A DNA stretch of 64,000 nt from Streptomyces sp. NRRL F-4489. GTDB taxonomy: Bacteria; Actinomycetota; Actinomycetes; Streptomycetales; Streptomycetaceae. A program made the translations under genes and the position numbers. The notes beneath the pieces are model-generated. The model was not told the origin of the DNA. It was given only the letters and a program-made list of their open reading frames with translations, and made no database searches. The DNA is taken from positions 7,547-71,546 of the forward strand of contig NZ_LLZI01000169.1 of the NCBI RefSeq assembly GCF_001509485.1, given 5' to 3'. Shown one piece after another: positions 34,801-42,031 of this stretch; within the stretch, counting starts at the first letter, position 1, and every line of letters starts with the position of its first letter.

Positions 34801-35402
34801 ACGCGCTCGCCTTCGACGCCCCCTGGAAGTCCCGGCAGGAGAAGGACCAGGCCCGCGCCGCCCTGGAGCGCTTCCTGCGCTGGCACGTCATGGAGCGCGA
34901 GACCCTCGGCCGGGAGACCGTCGCCACCGAGCACGGCTTCGACGTCACCCTCGGCGCCGGCGCCTACGAGGTCCGCATCCGCGGCAGCATGGACCACGTC
35001 TCCCGGGACGCCCTGGGCCGCGCCTACGTGGTCGACTTCAAGACCGGCAAGCAGAAGCCGACCGGCCCCGAGGTCGAACGCCATCCCCAGCTGGCCGTCT
35101 ACCAGCTCGCGGTCCGCGAGGGGGCCCTGGACGACGCCTTCGGCGGGCAGCGGCCGGAGCCGGGCGGCGCCGAGCTGGTCCACCTCCGGCTGGGCGCGCC
35201 CCGCAAGGAGGGCGGCGACGCGCTGCCCGCCGTCCAGCGCCAGCCGCCCCCGGACGGCGACTGGGCCGGCGAACTGCTCGCCACCGCCGCCGGCCGGGTC
35301 CTGGAGGAGCGCTTCACCCCGACGACCGGCGCGCACTGCGGGCACTGCGCCTTCCGCGCCTCGTGCAGCGCCCGGCCGGAGGGCCGCCAGATCGTCGAGT
35401 GA
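31848..35402 (+). CDS. adnA: AdnA, subunit of AdnAB helicase-nuclease
   Basis: Encodes about 1184 residues. The UvrD-type motor has VLAGPGTGKTTT (Walker A), VYVDEYQDTD (motif II), FGDPDQSIYAFRGAD (motif III), and FYVAATRAKERL (motif VI). An Asp/Gly/Pro-rich linker of about 75 residues interrupts the motor near residue 500. The C-terminal RecB-like nuclease has VVDFKTGKQKPT. Four cysteines, one in NTCALQWFL before the nuclease and three in HCGHCAFRASC at the end, match an Fe-S cluster of the AddB type. AdnAB resects double-strand breaks. The GTG start has only a distant AGGA site. AdnB follows 93 bases later. Confidence 0.92.
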   Translation: MSSSFPAGPAAQPREGARRAAPGAYRLVRTPPERTRPPVLDAAQRAVVAHREGPLLVLAGPGTGKTTTLVESVARRVREGADPERILVLTFSRKAAVALRDRLAARLADPDDAPSTGRRPGVPQATTFHSFCYALVRAHQDADLFADPLRLLSGPEQDLVVRELLAGQAELAGAGRARVTWPDELRACLTTRGFADEVRAVLARSRELGLGPDALGAFARRTGRPDWQAAAAFLAEYLDVLDAQGVLDYAELVHRAVLLAERPETAARLAGAYDAVYVDEYQDTDAAQVRLLRALAGNEGAPAAPGSPGRTLLAFGDPDQSIYAFRGADVNGILDFPETFRRADGSPAPVAVLGTSRRSGAALLAATRLITRRMPLTRLPADAVRAHRDPAPVRDGGRVEVYTYPTPGAELDNVADLLRRAHLEEGVPWREMAVLVRAGGRSIPAVRRALTAAGIPLDIDGDDLPLRHEPAVAPLLTALRVVAGAPGGRRVPAPARPGDDETDGGQDGRTDGDRADGGRADAPYGPEAGAAPTGAAPGAETGTDPAAQETPPPSSPAPLSLDPETAIDLLTSPLGGMDAADLRRLGRALREEERAAGQAVPAPSDELIARALAEPERLVAHDPGYARGAQRLGLLLRKARELLAGGGTAEEALWTLWDGTPWPARLERAARRGGAAGRNADRDLDAVVALFETAARAEERTGGRGALNFLEELAAQDIAADTLTRRTVRPDAVRLMTAHRAKGLEWRLVVVTGVQEGLWPDLRRRGSLLEADRIGRDGLAEPLTPGALLAEERRLFYVAATRAKERLVVTAVKAAAEDGDQPSRFLTELGVTPQDVTGRPRRPLTVAALVAELRATTVDPEASPALREAAARRLARLAALRDDDGYPLVPAAHPDSWWGLHDPTHNAVPLRDRDRPVTLSGSALDQLANTCALQWFLGREVKADAPATAAQGFGNVVHVLADEVASGRSPADLAVLMERLDSVWDALAFDAPWKSRQEKDQARAALERFLRWHVMERETLGRETVATEHGFDVTLGAGAYEVRIRGSMDHVSRDALGRAYVVDFKTGKQKPTGPEVERHPQLAVYQLAVREGALDDAFGGQRPEPGGAELVHLRLGAPRKEGGDALPAVQRQPPPDGDWAGELLATAAGRVLEERFTPTTGAHCGHCAFRASCSARPEGRQIVE

Positions 35403-35465
35403 GACCCGGGCCGCCCGCCTCCCGTACCGCCCGTGACCTGCGCGGATACCGTTCGCCGGCGGGCA

Positions 35466-35488
35466 TTGTCAGTGGCGGCCGTTACGGT
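35466..35488 (+). promoter_or_regulatory. RecA-independent DNA-damage (PafBC-type) promoter of adnB
   Basis: TTGTCAGTG (35466-35474), N8, TACGGT (35483-35488), then 7 bases to the GTG at 35496. This is an exact match to TTGTCRGTG-N8-TANNNT and also a leaderless layout. It lies in the adnA-adnB gap, so adnB has its own inducible promoter. Confidence 0.8.
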
Positions 35489-35495
35489 GTCCGAT

Positions 35496-38400
35496 GTGTC
35501 AGCCCGCATCAGCGACCCCGAGCAGCTCAAGGAGCTGCTGGGCATCCCGTTCACCCCGGAGCAGACGGCGTGCATCACGGCCCCGCCCGCCCCGCAGGTC
35601 ATCGTGGCCGGAGCCGGTTCCGGCAAGACCACGGTGATGGCCGCGCGGGTGGTGTGGCTGGTCGGCACCGGCCAGGTCGCCCCCGAGCAGGTCCTCGGGC
35701 TGACGTTCACCAACAAGGCCGCCGGCGAGCTGGCCGAGCGGGTCCGGGCCGCCCTGCTGGCCGCCGGTGTCACGGACCCCGACGCCCTCCCCGAGGGCCC
35801 GGCCGGCGACGGGCCGCCCCCGGGGGAGCCGCGGATCTCCACGTACCACGCCTTCGCCGGGCAGCTGCTCAAGGACCACGGCCTGCGCATCGGCCTGGAG
35901 CCCAGCGCCCGGCTGCTCGCCGACGCCACGCGTTTCCAGCTCGCCGCCCGCACCCTGCGCGCCGCCCCCGGCCCGTATCCCTCGCTCACCACCTCGCTGC
36001 CCACCCTGGTGGAGGACGTGCTCGCCCTCGACGCCGAGCTGGCCGAGCACCTGGTCGAGCCGGCCGCCCTCCGGGAGCACGACACCGCGCTGCTCGCCGC
36101 GCTGGACGGCGCCAAGCTCAGCAACGCCGACCTCCGCAAGGTCCCCGAGGCCGCCCGCGGCCGGCTGGAGCTGCTCGATCTCGTCGCCGCGTACCGCGCC
36201 GCCAAGCGCCACCGCGATCTGCTGGACTTCGGCGACCAGATCGCCCTCGCCGCCACCCTGGCCACCACCCGCCCCGAGGTCGGCGCCCTGCTGCGCGAGG
36301 AGTTCCGGGTCGTCCTCCTCGACGAGTATCAGGACACCTCCGTCGCCCAGCGGCTGCTGCTCTCCGGCCTCTTCGGGGCCGGCGCCGGGGCGGGCACCCC
36401 CACCGGGCACGCCGTCACCGCCGTCGGCGACCCCTGCCAGGCCATCTACGGCTGGCGCGGCGCCTCGGTGGCCAATCTGGACGACTTCCCCGAGCACTTC
36501 CCGTTCGCCGACGGCACCCCGGCCCGCCGCTTCGCGCTCAGCGAGAACCGCCGCAGCGGCGGCCGCCTCCTGGAGCTCGCCAATGGCCTCGCCGCCCCGC
36601 TGCGCGCCATGCACGCCGGCGTCGAGGCGCTCCGCCCGGCCCCCGGCGCCGAGCGGGACGGCGTGGTCCGCTGCGCCCTGCTGCCCACCCACGCCGAGGA
36701 GCTGGCCTGGCTCGCCGACTCCCTCGCCCACCTGGTCCGCACCGGCACCCCGCCCGGCTCCATCGCGGTGCTGTGCCGCACCGCCGCCGACTTCGCCGCC
36801 ATCCAGGGCGAGCTGGTCGCCCGGGACATCCCCGTGGAGGTCGTCGGCCTCTCCGGCCTGCTGCACCTCCCCGAGATCGCCGACCTGGTGGCCGTCTGCG
36901 AGGTCCTCCAGGACCCGACGGCCAACGCCTCCCTGGTCCGCCTGCTGATCGGCCCCCGCTGGCGGATCGGCCCGCGCGACCTGGCGCTGCTCGGCCGCCG
37001 GGCCCGCGCCCTGGCCCGTACGTCCGCCGCCGGCGGCTCCGGTGGCGAGGACCCCGAGCGGCGGCTGGCCGAGGCCGTCGAGGGCACCGACCCGGCCGAG
37101 ACGGTCTCGCTCGCCGACGCGCTGGACACCTTCCTGGAGTCCGGCGGCGCCCCGGACGACGGCCTGCCGTTCTCCCCGGAGGCCCGGGTCCGCTTCGCCC
37201 GCCTGGCCGCCGAGCTGCGCGATCTGCGCCGTTCGCTCGCCGACCCGCTGATGGACGTACTGCACCGGATCCTCGCCGTCACCGGCCTCGAGGTCGAGCT
37301 GTCCGCGTCCCCGCACGCCCTGGCCGCCCGCCGCCGGGAGACGCTGGGCACCTTCCTGGACATCGCCGCCGGGTTCGCCGCCAAGGAGGGCGGCGCCGCC
37401 CTCGACGGGGAGGCCACCCTCCTCGCCTTCCTGGGCTTCCTGCGCACCGCCGTCCAGTACGAGAAGGGCCTCGACTCCTCCCTCCCCGGGGGCGAGAACA
37501 CCGTCAAGGTCCTCACCGCCCACAAGTCCAAGGGCCTGGAGTGGGACGTGGTCGCGGTGCCCGGCCTGGTGGCCCGGCAGTTCCCCAGCGAGCAGGCCCG
37601 CGAGTCCTGGATCAGCCGCGCCAAGGTCCTGCCGCACGCCCTCCGGGGCGACGCCGCCACCCTGCCCGAGGTGGCGGAGTGGACCGCCCGCGGCGTCAAG
37701 GACTTCAAGGAGGCGATGAAGGCCCACCAGGAGACCGAGGAACTGCGCCTCGGCTACGTCACCTTCACCCGCCCCCGCTCCCTCCTGCTGGGCTCCGGCC
37801 ACTGGTGGGGCCCCAGCCAGAAGCGCCCGCGCGGCCCGTCCGCGTTCCTGACGGCGCTGCGCGAGCACTGCGAGGCCGGGCACGGCGAGATCGAGGTCTG
37901 GGCCGACGCCCCGGAGGACGGCGCGGAGAATCCCGCCCTCGCCGAGTCCGCCGCCGAGCAGCCCTGGCCGCTGCCGCTGGACGAGACGGCGCTGGCCCGC
38001 CGCCGCGCGGCCGCCGCCACGGTCCGCGCCCACCTCGACCGGCTCACCGGCGACGACCCGGCCGCCGCCCCGGCTACCCCGGCCGCCCCCGGGGACGACG
38101 ACCCGTTCGCGTTCCCCGAGGACGACGACCCCTTCGCATTCCCCGAGGACGACCCGTACGCGCCCCCGGGGGACGACCCGTACGCCGAGCCGCCCCACGC
38201 CGAGCCCCCGTACGCGCCCGGCGAGACCACCCCCCGCCCGCACGTCATCGCCCAGCGCACCCCCGAGCCGGGCCCGCCCGGTGAGGCCGACCCCCCGCTT
38301 CCCCCCGAAGACCGCCGCACCCTCGCCTCCTGGGACCGCGACCTCGAAGCGCTCGCCGCCGAGCTGCGCAGCTCCCGCGCCCGGGTGCGGGACGTCCCGC

Positions 38401-39047
38401 TGCCCGCCTCGCTCACCGCCACCCAGCTGCTCCAGGTCGCCGCCGACCCGGACGGCTTCGCCCGCGAGCTGGCCCGCCCGATGCCGCGCCCCCCGCAGCC
38501 CGCCGCCCGCCGCGGCACCCGCTTCCACGCCTGGGTCCAGTCCCGCTTCGAGGAGCTGCCGCTGCCGCTGCTCGGCCCGGACGAGCTGCCCGGCGCCGAG
38601 CCCGGCGAGCACGACGGGATCGCCGACGACCAGGACCTCGCCGCCCTCAAAGAGGCGTTCGCCCGCACCCCGTACGCCACCCGCACGCCGTTCCGGGTGG
38701 AGGTCCCGTTCCGGATGACGCTCGCCGGGCGGGTGATCCGCGGCCGGATCGACGCGGTCTACAAGGAGCCCGGCCCGGACGGCGACCGCTTCGAGATCAT
38801 CGACTGGAAGACCGGCCGCAACGTCCCCGGCACCGGCGGCCCCACCGGCGCGGACCCCCTCCAGCTCGCCGTCTACCGCCTCGCCTGGGCCGAGCGGTAC
38901 GGCCTGGCGCCCTCCGAGGTCGGCGCCGCGTTCCTCTTCGTCCGCACCGGCGAGGTGGTCAGACCCGCCCGGCTCCCGGACCGCGCCGCACTCGAACGGA
39001 TCCTGCTCGGCGAGACCCCCGGCCGGTATCCCCCGGAAGGCCGATAG
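35496..39047 (+). CDS. adnB: AdnB, subunit of AdnAB helicase-nuclease
   Basis: Encodes about 1183 residues. The motor has VAGAGSGKTTV (Walker A), LDEYQDTS (motif II), VGDPCQAIYGWRGA (motif III), VLTAHKSKGLEWDVV (motif V) and a variant motif VI (GYVTFTRPRSLL). An Asp/Phe/Pro-rich insertion near residues 865-925 repeats DDPFAFPED- and DDPYAP-like units. The C-terminal nuclease has GTRFHAWVQSRFEE and IIDWKTGRN, with no Fe-S cysteine cluster, unlike AdnA. In mycobacteria AdnB supplies the main unwinding motor. The GTG at 35496 is favoured because TACGGT lies 7 bases before it; GTG 35487 is also in frame. It is followed 10 bases later by the dipeptidase gene. Confidence 0.92.
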   Translation: MSARISDPEQLKELLGIPFTPEQTACITAPPAPQVIVAGAGSGKTTVMAARVVWLVGTGQVAPEQVLGLTFTNKAAGELAERVRAALLAAGVTDPDALPEGPAGDGPPPGEPRISTYHAFAGQLLKDHGLRIGLEPSARLLADATRFQLAARTLRAAPGPYPSLTTSLPTLVEDVLALDAELAEHLVEPAALREHDTALLAALDGAKLSNADLRKVPEAARGRLELLDLVAAYRAAKRHRDLLDFGDQIALAATLATTRPEVGALLREEFRVVLLDEYQDTSVAQRLLLSGLFGAGAGAGTPTGHAVTAVGDPCQAIYGWRGASVANLDDFPEHFPFADGTPARRFALSENRRSGGRLLELANGLAAPLRAMHAGVEALRPAPGAERDGVVRCALLPTHAEELAWLADSLAHLVRTGTPPGSIAVLCRTAADFAAIQGELVARDIPVEVVGLSGLLHLPEIADLVAVCEVLQDPTANASLVRLLIGPRWRIGPRDLALLGRRARALARTSAAGGSGGEDPERRLAEAVEGTDPAETVSLADALDTFLESGGAPDDGLPFSPEARVRFARLAAELRDLRRSLADPLMDVLHRILAVTGLEVELSASPHALAARRRETLGTFLDIAAGFAAKEGGAALDGEATLLAFLGFLRTAVQYEKGLDSSLPGGENTVKVLTAHKSKGLEWDVVAVPGLVARQFPSEQARESWISRAKVLPHALRGDAATLPEVAEWTARGVKDFKEAMKAHQETEELRLGYVTFTRPRSLLLGSGHWWGPSQKRPRGPSAFLTALREHCEAGHGEIEVWADAPEDGAENPALAESAAEQPWPLPLDETALARRRAAAATVRAHLDRLTGDDPAAAPATPAAPGDDDPFAFPEDDDPFAFPEDDPYAPPGDDPYAEPPHAEPPYAPGETTPRPHVIAQRTPEPGPPGEADPPLPPEDRRTLASWDRDLEALAAELRSSRARVRDVPLPASLTATQLLQVAADPDGFARELARPMPRPPQPAARRGTRFHAWVQSRFEELPLPLLGPDELPGAEPGEHDGIADDQDLAALKEAFARTPYATRTPFRVEVPFRMTLAGRVIRGRIDAVYKEPGPDGDRFEIIDWKTGRNVPGTGGPTGADPLQLAVYRLAWAERYGLAPSEVGAAFLFVRTGEVVRPARLPDRAALERILLGETPGRYPPEGR

Positions 39048-39050
39048 GCT
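39045..39050 (+). promoter_or_regulatory. leaderless -10 element TAGGCT
   Basis: TAGGCT includes the stop codon of adnB and ends 7 bases before the ATG at 39058. The dipeptidase therefore may be transcribed independently of adnB. Confidence 0.55.
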
Positions 39051-39057
39051 CGGTCGT

Positions 39058-40458
39058 ATGAGCACCACCCCGGACAACGCCGTCCGCGCGTACCTCGCCG
39101 GCCACCGCGACGCCTTCCTCGACGATCTCGCGGAGTGGCTGCGCATCCCGTCCGTCTCCGCCGACCCCGGCCGCGCCGCCGACGTCCGCCGCAGCGCGGA
39201 GTGGCTGGCCGGCAAGCTCGCGGAGACCGGCTTCCCGGTCACCGAGGTCTGGGAGACCGCCGGCCTGCCCGCGGTCTTCGCCGAATGGCCCTCCGGGGAC
39301 CCGTCCGCCCCCACGGTCCTGGTCTACGGCCACCACGACGTCCAGCCCGCCGCCCGCGAGGACGGCTGGCACACCGACCCGTTCGAGCCGGTCACCGCCG
39401 ACGGCAGGCTCTACGCCCGCGGCGCCGCCGACGACAAGGGCCAGGTCTTCTTCCACACCCTCGGCGTCCGGGCGCATCTGGCCGCCACCGGCCGCACCGC
39501 CCCCGCCGTCAACCTCAAGCTGATCATCGAGGGCGAGGAGGAGTCCGGCTCCCCGAATTTCCCGGAGCTGGTGCGGCGCCACGCCGACCGGCTGGCCTGC
39601 GACGCGGTGATCGTCTCCGACACCGGCATGTGGGGCCCGGACACCCCCACCGTCTGCACCGGCATGCGCGGCCTGACCGACTGCCAGATCGACCTGTACG
39701 GCCCGGACCAGGACATCCACTCCGGCTCGTTCGGCGGCGCGGTGCCCAATCCGGCCACCGAGGCCGCCCGGCTCGCCGCCGCCCTCCACGACACCGACCG
39801 CCGCGTCGCGATCCCCGGCTTCTACGACGGCGTGATCGAGCTCACCGACCGCGAGCGGGAACTCTTCGCCGAGCTGCCCTTCGACGAGCAGGGCTGGCTG
39901 CGCACCGCGCACTCGCACGCCACCCTCGGCGAGACCGGCGCCACCACCCTGGAGCGCGTCTGGGCCCGCCCCACCGCCGAGGTCAACGGCATCTCCGGCG
40001 GCTATCAGGGCCCCGGCGGCAAGACCATCGTCCCGTCCACCGCGCAGCTGAAGCTCTCCTTCCGGCTGGTCGCCGGGCAGGACACGGGCGCCGTCCAGCA
40101 GGCCGTCCGGGACTGGGTCGCCGCGCGCCTCCCGGCCGGCATCCGCCACGAGATCACCTTCTGGGGCGCCACCCGCCCCTGCCTGACGCCGCTGGACCAC
40201 CCCGCGCTGCAGTCCGTGGTCCGCGCCATGGGCCGGGCGTTCGGTACGAAGATCCGCTTCACCCGCGAGGGCGGCTCCGGCCCGGCGGCCGACCTCCAGG
40301 ACGTCCTCGGCGTCCCCGTCCTCTTCCTGGGCATCTCGGTGCCCTCGGACGGCTGGCACGCGCCGAACGAGAAGGTCGAGCTCGACCTGCTGATGAAGGG
40401 CGTCGAGACCGCCGCCTACCTCTGGGGCGACCTCGCCGAGCACTGGCGCCCGTCCTGA
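39058..40458 (+). CDS. M20-family dipeptidase
   Basis: Encodes 466 residues of a zinc M20 peptidase. Metal and catalytic motifs are visible in order: VYGHHDVQP (first His and Asp), RGAADDKGQ (bridging Asp), IEGEEESGSP (catalytic Glu and next ligand), IVSDTGMW (Asp ligand), and the late GGSGPAADLQ and SDGWHAPNEKV (final His). The dimerisation domain lies between. The closest group is cytosolic dipeptidase/carnosinase-like enzymes that split short peptides. No signal peptide. It sits between adnB and nudC, where mycobacteria instead have an ion-channel gene, so it is probably a lineage-specific addition. Confidence 0.92.
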   Translation: MSTTPDNAVRAYLAGHRDAFLDDLAEWLRIPSVSADPGRAADVRRSAEWLAGKLAETGFPVTEVWETAGLPAVFAEWPSGDPSAPTVLVYGHHDVQPAAREDGWHTDPFEPVTADGRLYARGAADDKGQVFFHTLGVRAHLAATGRTAPAVNLKLIIEGEEESGSPNFPELVRRHADRLACDAVIVSDTGMWGPDTPTVCTGMRGLTDCQIDLYGPDQDIHSGSFGGAVPNPATEAARLAAALHDTDRRVAIPGFYDGVIELTDRERELFAELPFDEQGWLRTAHSHATLGETGATTLERVWARPTAEVNGISGGYQGPGGKTIVPSTAQLKLSFRLVAGQDTGAVQQAVRDWVAARLPAGIRHEITFWGATRPCLTPLDHPALQSVVRAMGRAFGTKIRFTREGGSGPAADLQDVLGVPVLFLGISVPSDGWHAPNEKVELDLLMKGVETAAYLWGDLAEHWRPS

Positions 40459-40532
40459 TCCGCGCGCCCCGCCGCACCACCTGCCGCCCGTCCGCACACC
40501 CACCCACGCCATAGGGGGAGTTGGAAACAGCA

Positions 40533-41468
40533 GTGACCACCTGGACCGACCGCACGGCCGACCGGCCGATCACCTTCAGCGCGCCGAGCGGCATCGACCG
40601 CAGTGCCCACCACCGTCTGGACGAGGCATGGCTGGCGGCGGCCTGGAGCCACCCGACGACGCGCGTCTTCGTCGTGTCCGGGGGCCAGGCGCTGATCGAC
40701 GACACCCCCGACGGCCGCACCGAACTCATCATGACGCCGTCCTTCGAGGCGCCGCTGACCGAGGCCCACCGCTACTACCTCGGCACCGACGAGGACGGGG
40801 TCAGCTACTTCGCGCTCCAGAAGGACGCGCTGCCCGGCCGTATGGACCAGTCCGCGCGCGCCGCCGGGCTCCGCGAGGCCGGTCCGCTGCTCTCCCCTCG
40901 GGACGCCGGGCTGCTCGTGCACGCCGTGGCGCTGGAGAACTGGCAGCGGATGCACCGCTTCTGCTCCCGCTGCGGCGAGCGGACGGTCATCGCGGCGGCC
41001 GGCCACATCCGCCGCTGCCCGGCCTGCGGCGCCGAGCACTACCCGCGCACCGACCCGGCCGTGATCATGCTCGTCACCGACGAGCAGGACCGCGCCCTGC
41101 TCGGCCGCCAGGTCCACTGGCCCGAGGGCCGCTTCTCGACGCTGGCCGGCTTCGTCGAGCCGGGGGAGTCCATCGAGCAGTCGGTGGCCCGCGAGGTCTA
41201 CGAGGAGGCCGGGGTGGTCGTCGGCGACGTCGAGTACGTCGCCAGCCAGCCCTGGCCCTTCCCCTCCAGCCTGATGCTGGGCTTCATGGCCCGCGCCACC
41301 TCCTCGGAAATCCGGGTGGACGGCGAGGAGATCGAGGAGGCCCGGTGGTTCTCCCGCGACGACCTGGCCGCGGCCTTCGCCTCCGGCGAGGTGCTGCCGC
41401 CGTACGGGGTCTCCATCGCGGCCCGGCTCATCGAGCTGTGGTACGGCAAGCCGCTGCCCAAGCCCTGA
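40533..41468 (+). CDS. nudC: NAD(H) diphosphatase NudC
   Basis: Encodes 311 residues. The zinc ribbon CSRCGERT and CPACGAEHYPRTDPAVI is in the middle; the Nudix box GFVEPGESIEQSVAREVYEEAGV follows, and SQPWPFPSSLMLGF is the motif that marks NADH pyrophosphatases. NudC cleaves NAD(H) to NMN(H) and AMP, and can remove NAD caps from RNA 5' ends. It is cytoplasmic. The GTG at 40533 is 12 bases after GGGGGAG; a TTG at 40521 touches that site and is unlikely. It converges with mycoredoxin; the order adnB-nudC-mrx1-uvrD2 matches mycobacteria. Confidence 0.95.
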   Translation: MTTWTDRTADRPITFSAPSGIDRSAHHRLDEAWLAAAWSHPTTRVFVVSGGQALIDDTPDGRTELIMTPSFEAPLTEAHRYYLGTDEDGVSYFALQKDALPGRMDQSARAAGLREAGPLLSPRDAGLLVHAVALENWQRMHRFCSRCGERTVIAAAGHIRRCPACGAEHYPRTDPAVIMLVTDEQDRALLGRQVHWPEGRFSTLAGFVEPGESIEQSVAREVYEEAGVVVGDVEYVASQPWPFPSSLMLGFMARATSSEIRVDGEEIEEARWFSRDDLAAAFASGEVLPPYGVSIAARLIELWYGKPLPKP

Positions 41469-41505
41469 CCCCCGCCGCGGCCGAAGGCCGCGGACGCGAC
41501 AGGGC

Positions 41506-41537
41506 CGCCGGCCGGCTCCCTCACGGACCGGCCGGCG
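41506..41537. terminator. hairpin between convergent nudC and mycoredoxin genes
   Basis: CGCCGGCCGG and CCGGCCGGCG form a 10-bp stem with a 12-base loop. There is no T-tract, but the position between convergent stop codons supports termination in both directions. Confidence 0.55.
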
Positions 41538-41565
41538 ACCCGGCTGCGGGCGGTGCGCCCGGCCG

Positions 41566-41811
41566 TCAGGCCGCGGCGACCTTCTCCTTGACCTGCGCCA
41601 GGGACGGGTTGGTCAGCGTCGTCCCGTCGGCGAAGAGCACGGTCGGCACGGTCTGGTTGCCGCCGTTGGCCTTCTCGACGAACGCCGCGGACTCCGGGTC
41701 CTGCTCGATGTTGATCTCGGTGTAGGCGATGCCCTCGCGGTCCATCTGGCTCTTCAGCCGACGGCAGTAACCGCACCAGGTCGTGCTGTACATCGTCACA
41801 GTGCCCGCCAT
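41566..41811 (-). CDS. mrx1: mycoredoxin-1 (glutaredoxin-like)
   Basis: Encodes 81 residues with a thioredoxin fold: VTMYSTTWCGYCRRLKSQMDREG (CGYC active site at 13-16), a TVPTVLFADG strand containing the cis-proline, and a C-terminal helix. Mycoredoxins reduce mycothiol-mixed disulfides in actinobacteria, which lack glutathione. The ATG at 41811 has GGAG about 11 bases upstream. It is divergent from uvrD2, sharing a 220-base gap. This neighbourhood (nudC, mrx, uvrD2) matches Rv3199c-Rv3198A-Rv3198c. Confidence 0.93.
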   Translation of the reverse strand: MAGTVTMYSTTWCGYCRRLKSQMDREGIAYTEINIEQDPESAAFVEKANGGNQTVPTVLFADGTTLTNPSLAQVKEKVAAA

Positions 41812-42031
41812 GCGTCCCGCGCTCCTTAGCTCGGTATCGATCGTGATCATGTGCCACCCGCGTCGCCGCACCGTGGCACCGAGGAGCACAACGCGCACCG
41901 CCCCCGGACCATTCCCGCCCGCCGCCGGCCGCCCCGCCGCCGTCCACAGCCGGCCCAAGCCGGTACGACCGGAGCCCGGCCGCCGTGGACGGCGTTCCCG
42001 GGTCCCGCCGCGGACCTGGCAGCATGGCGGG

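Noticed and set aside
33806..38284. 1492-codon plus-strand frame spanning adnA and adnB
   Set aside because: It is the shifted frame of the two helicase genes; the Arg/Pro-rich product has no motif, while the true frames hold all helicase and nuclease motifs.
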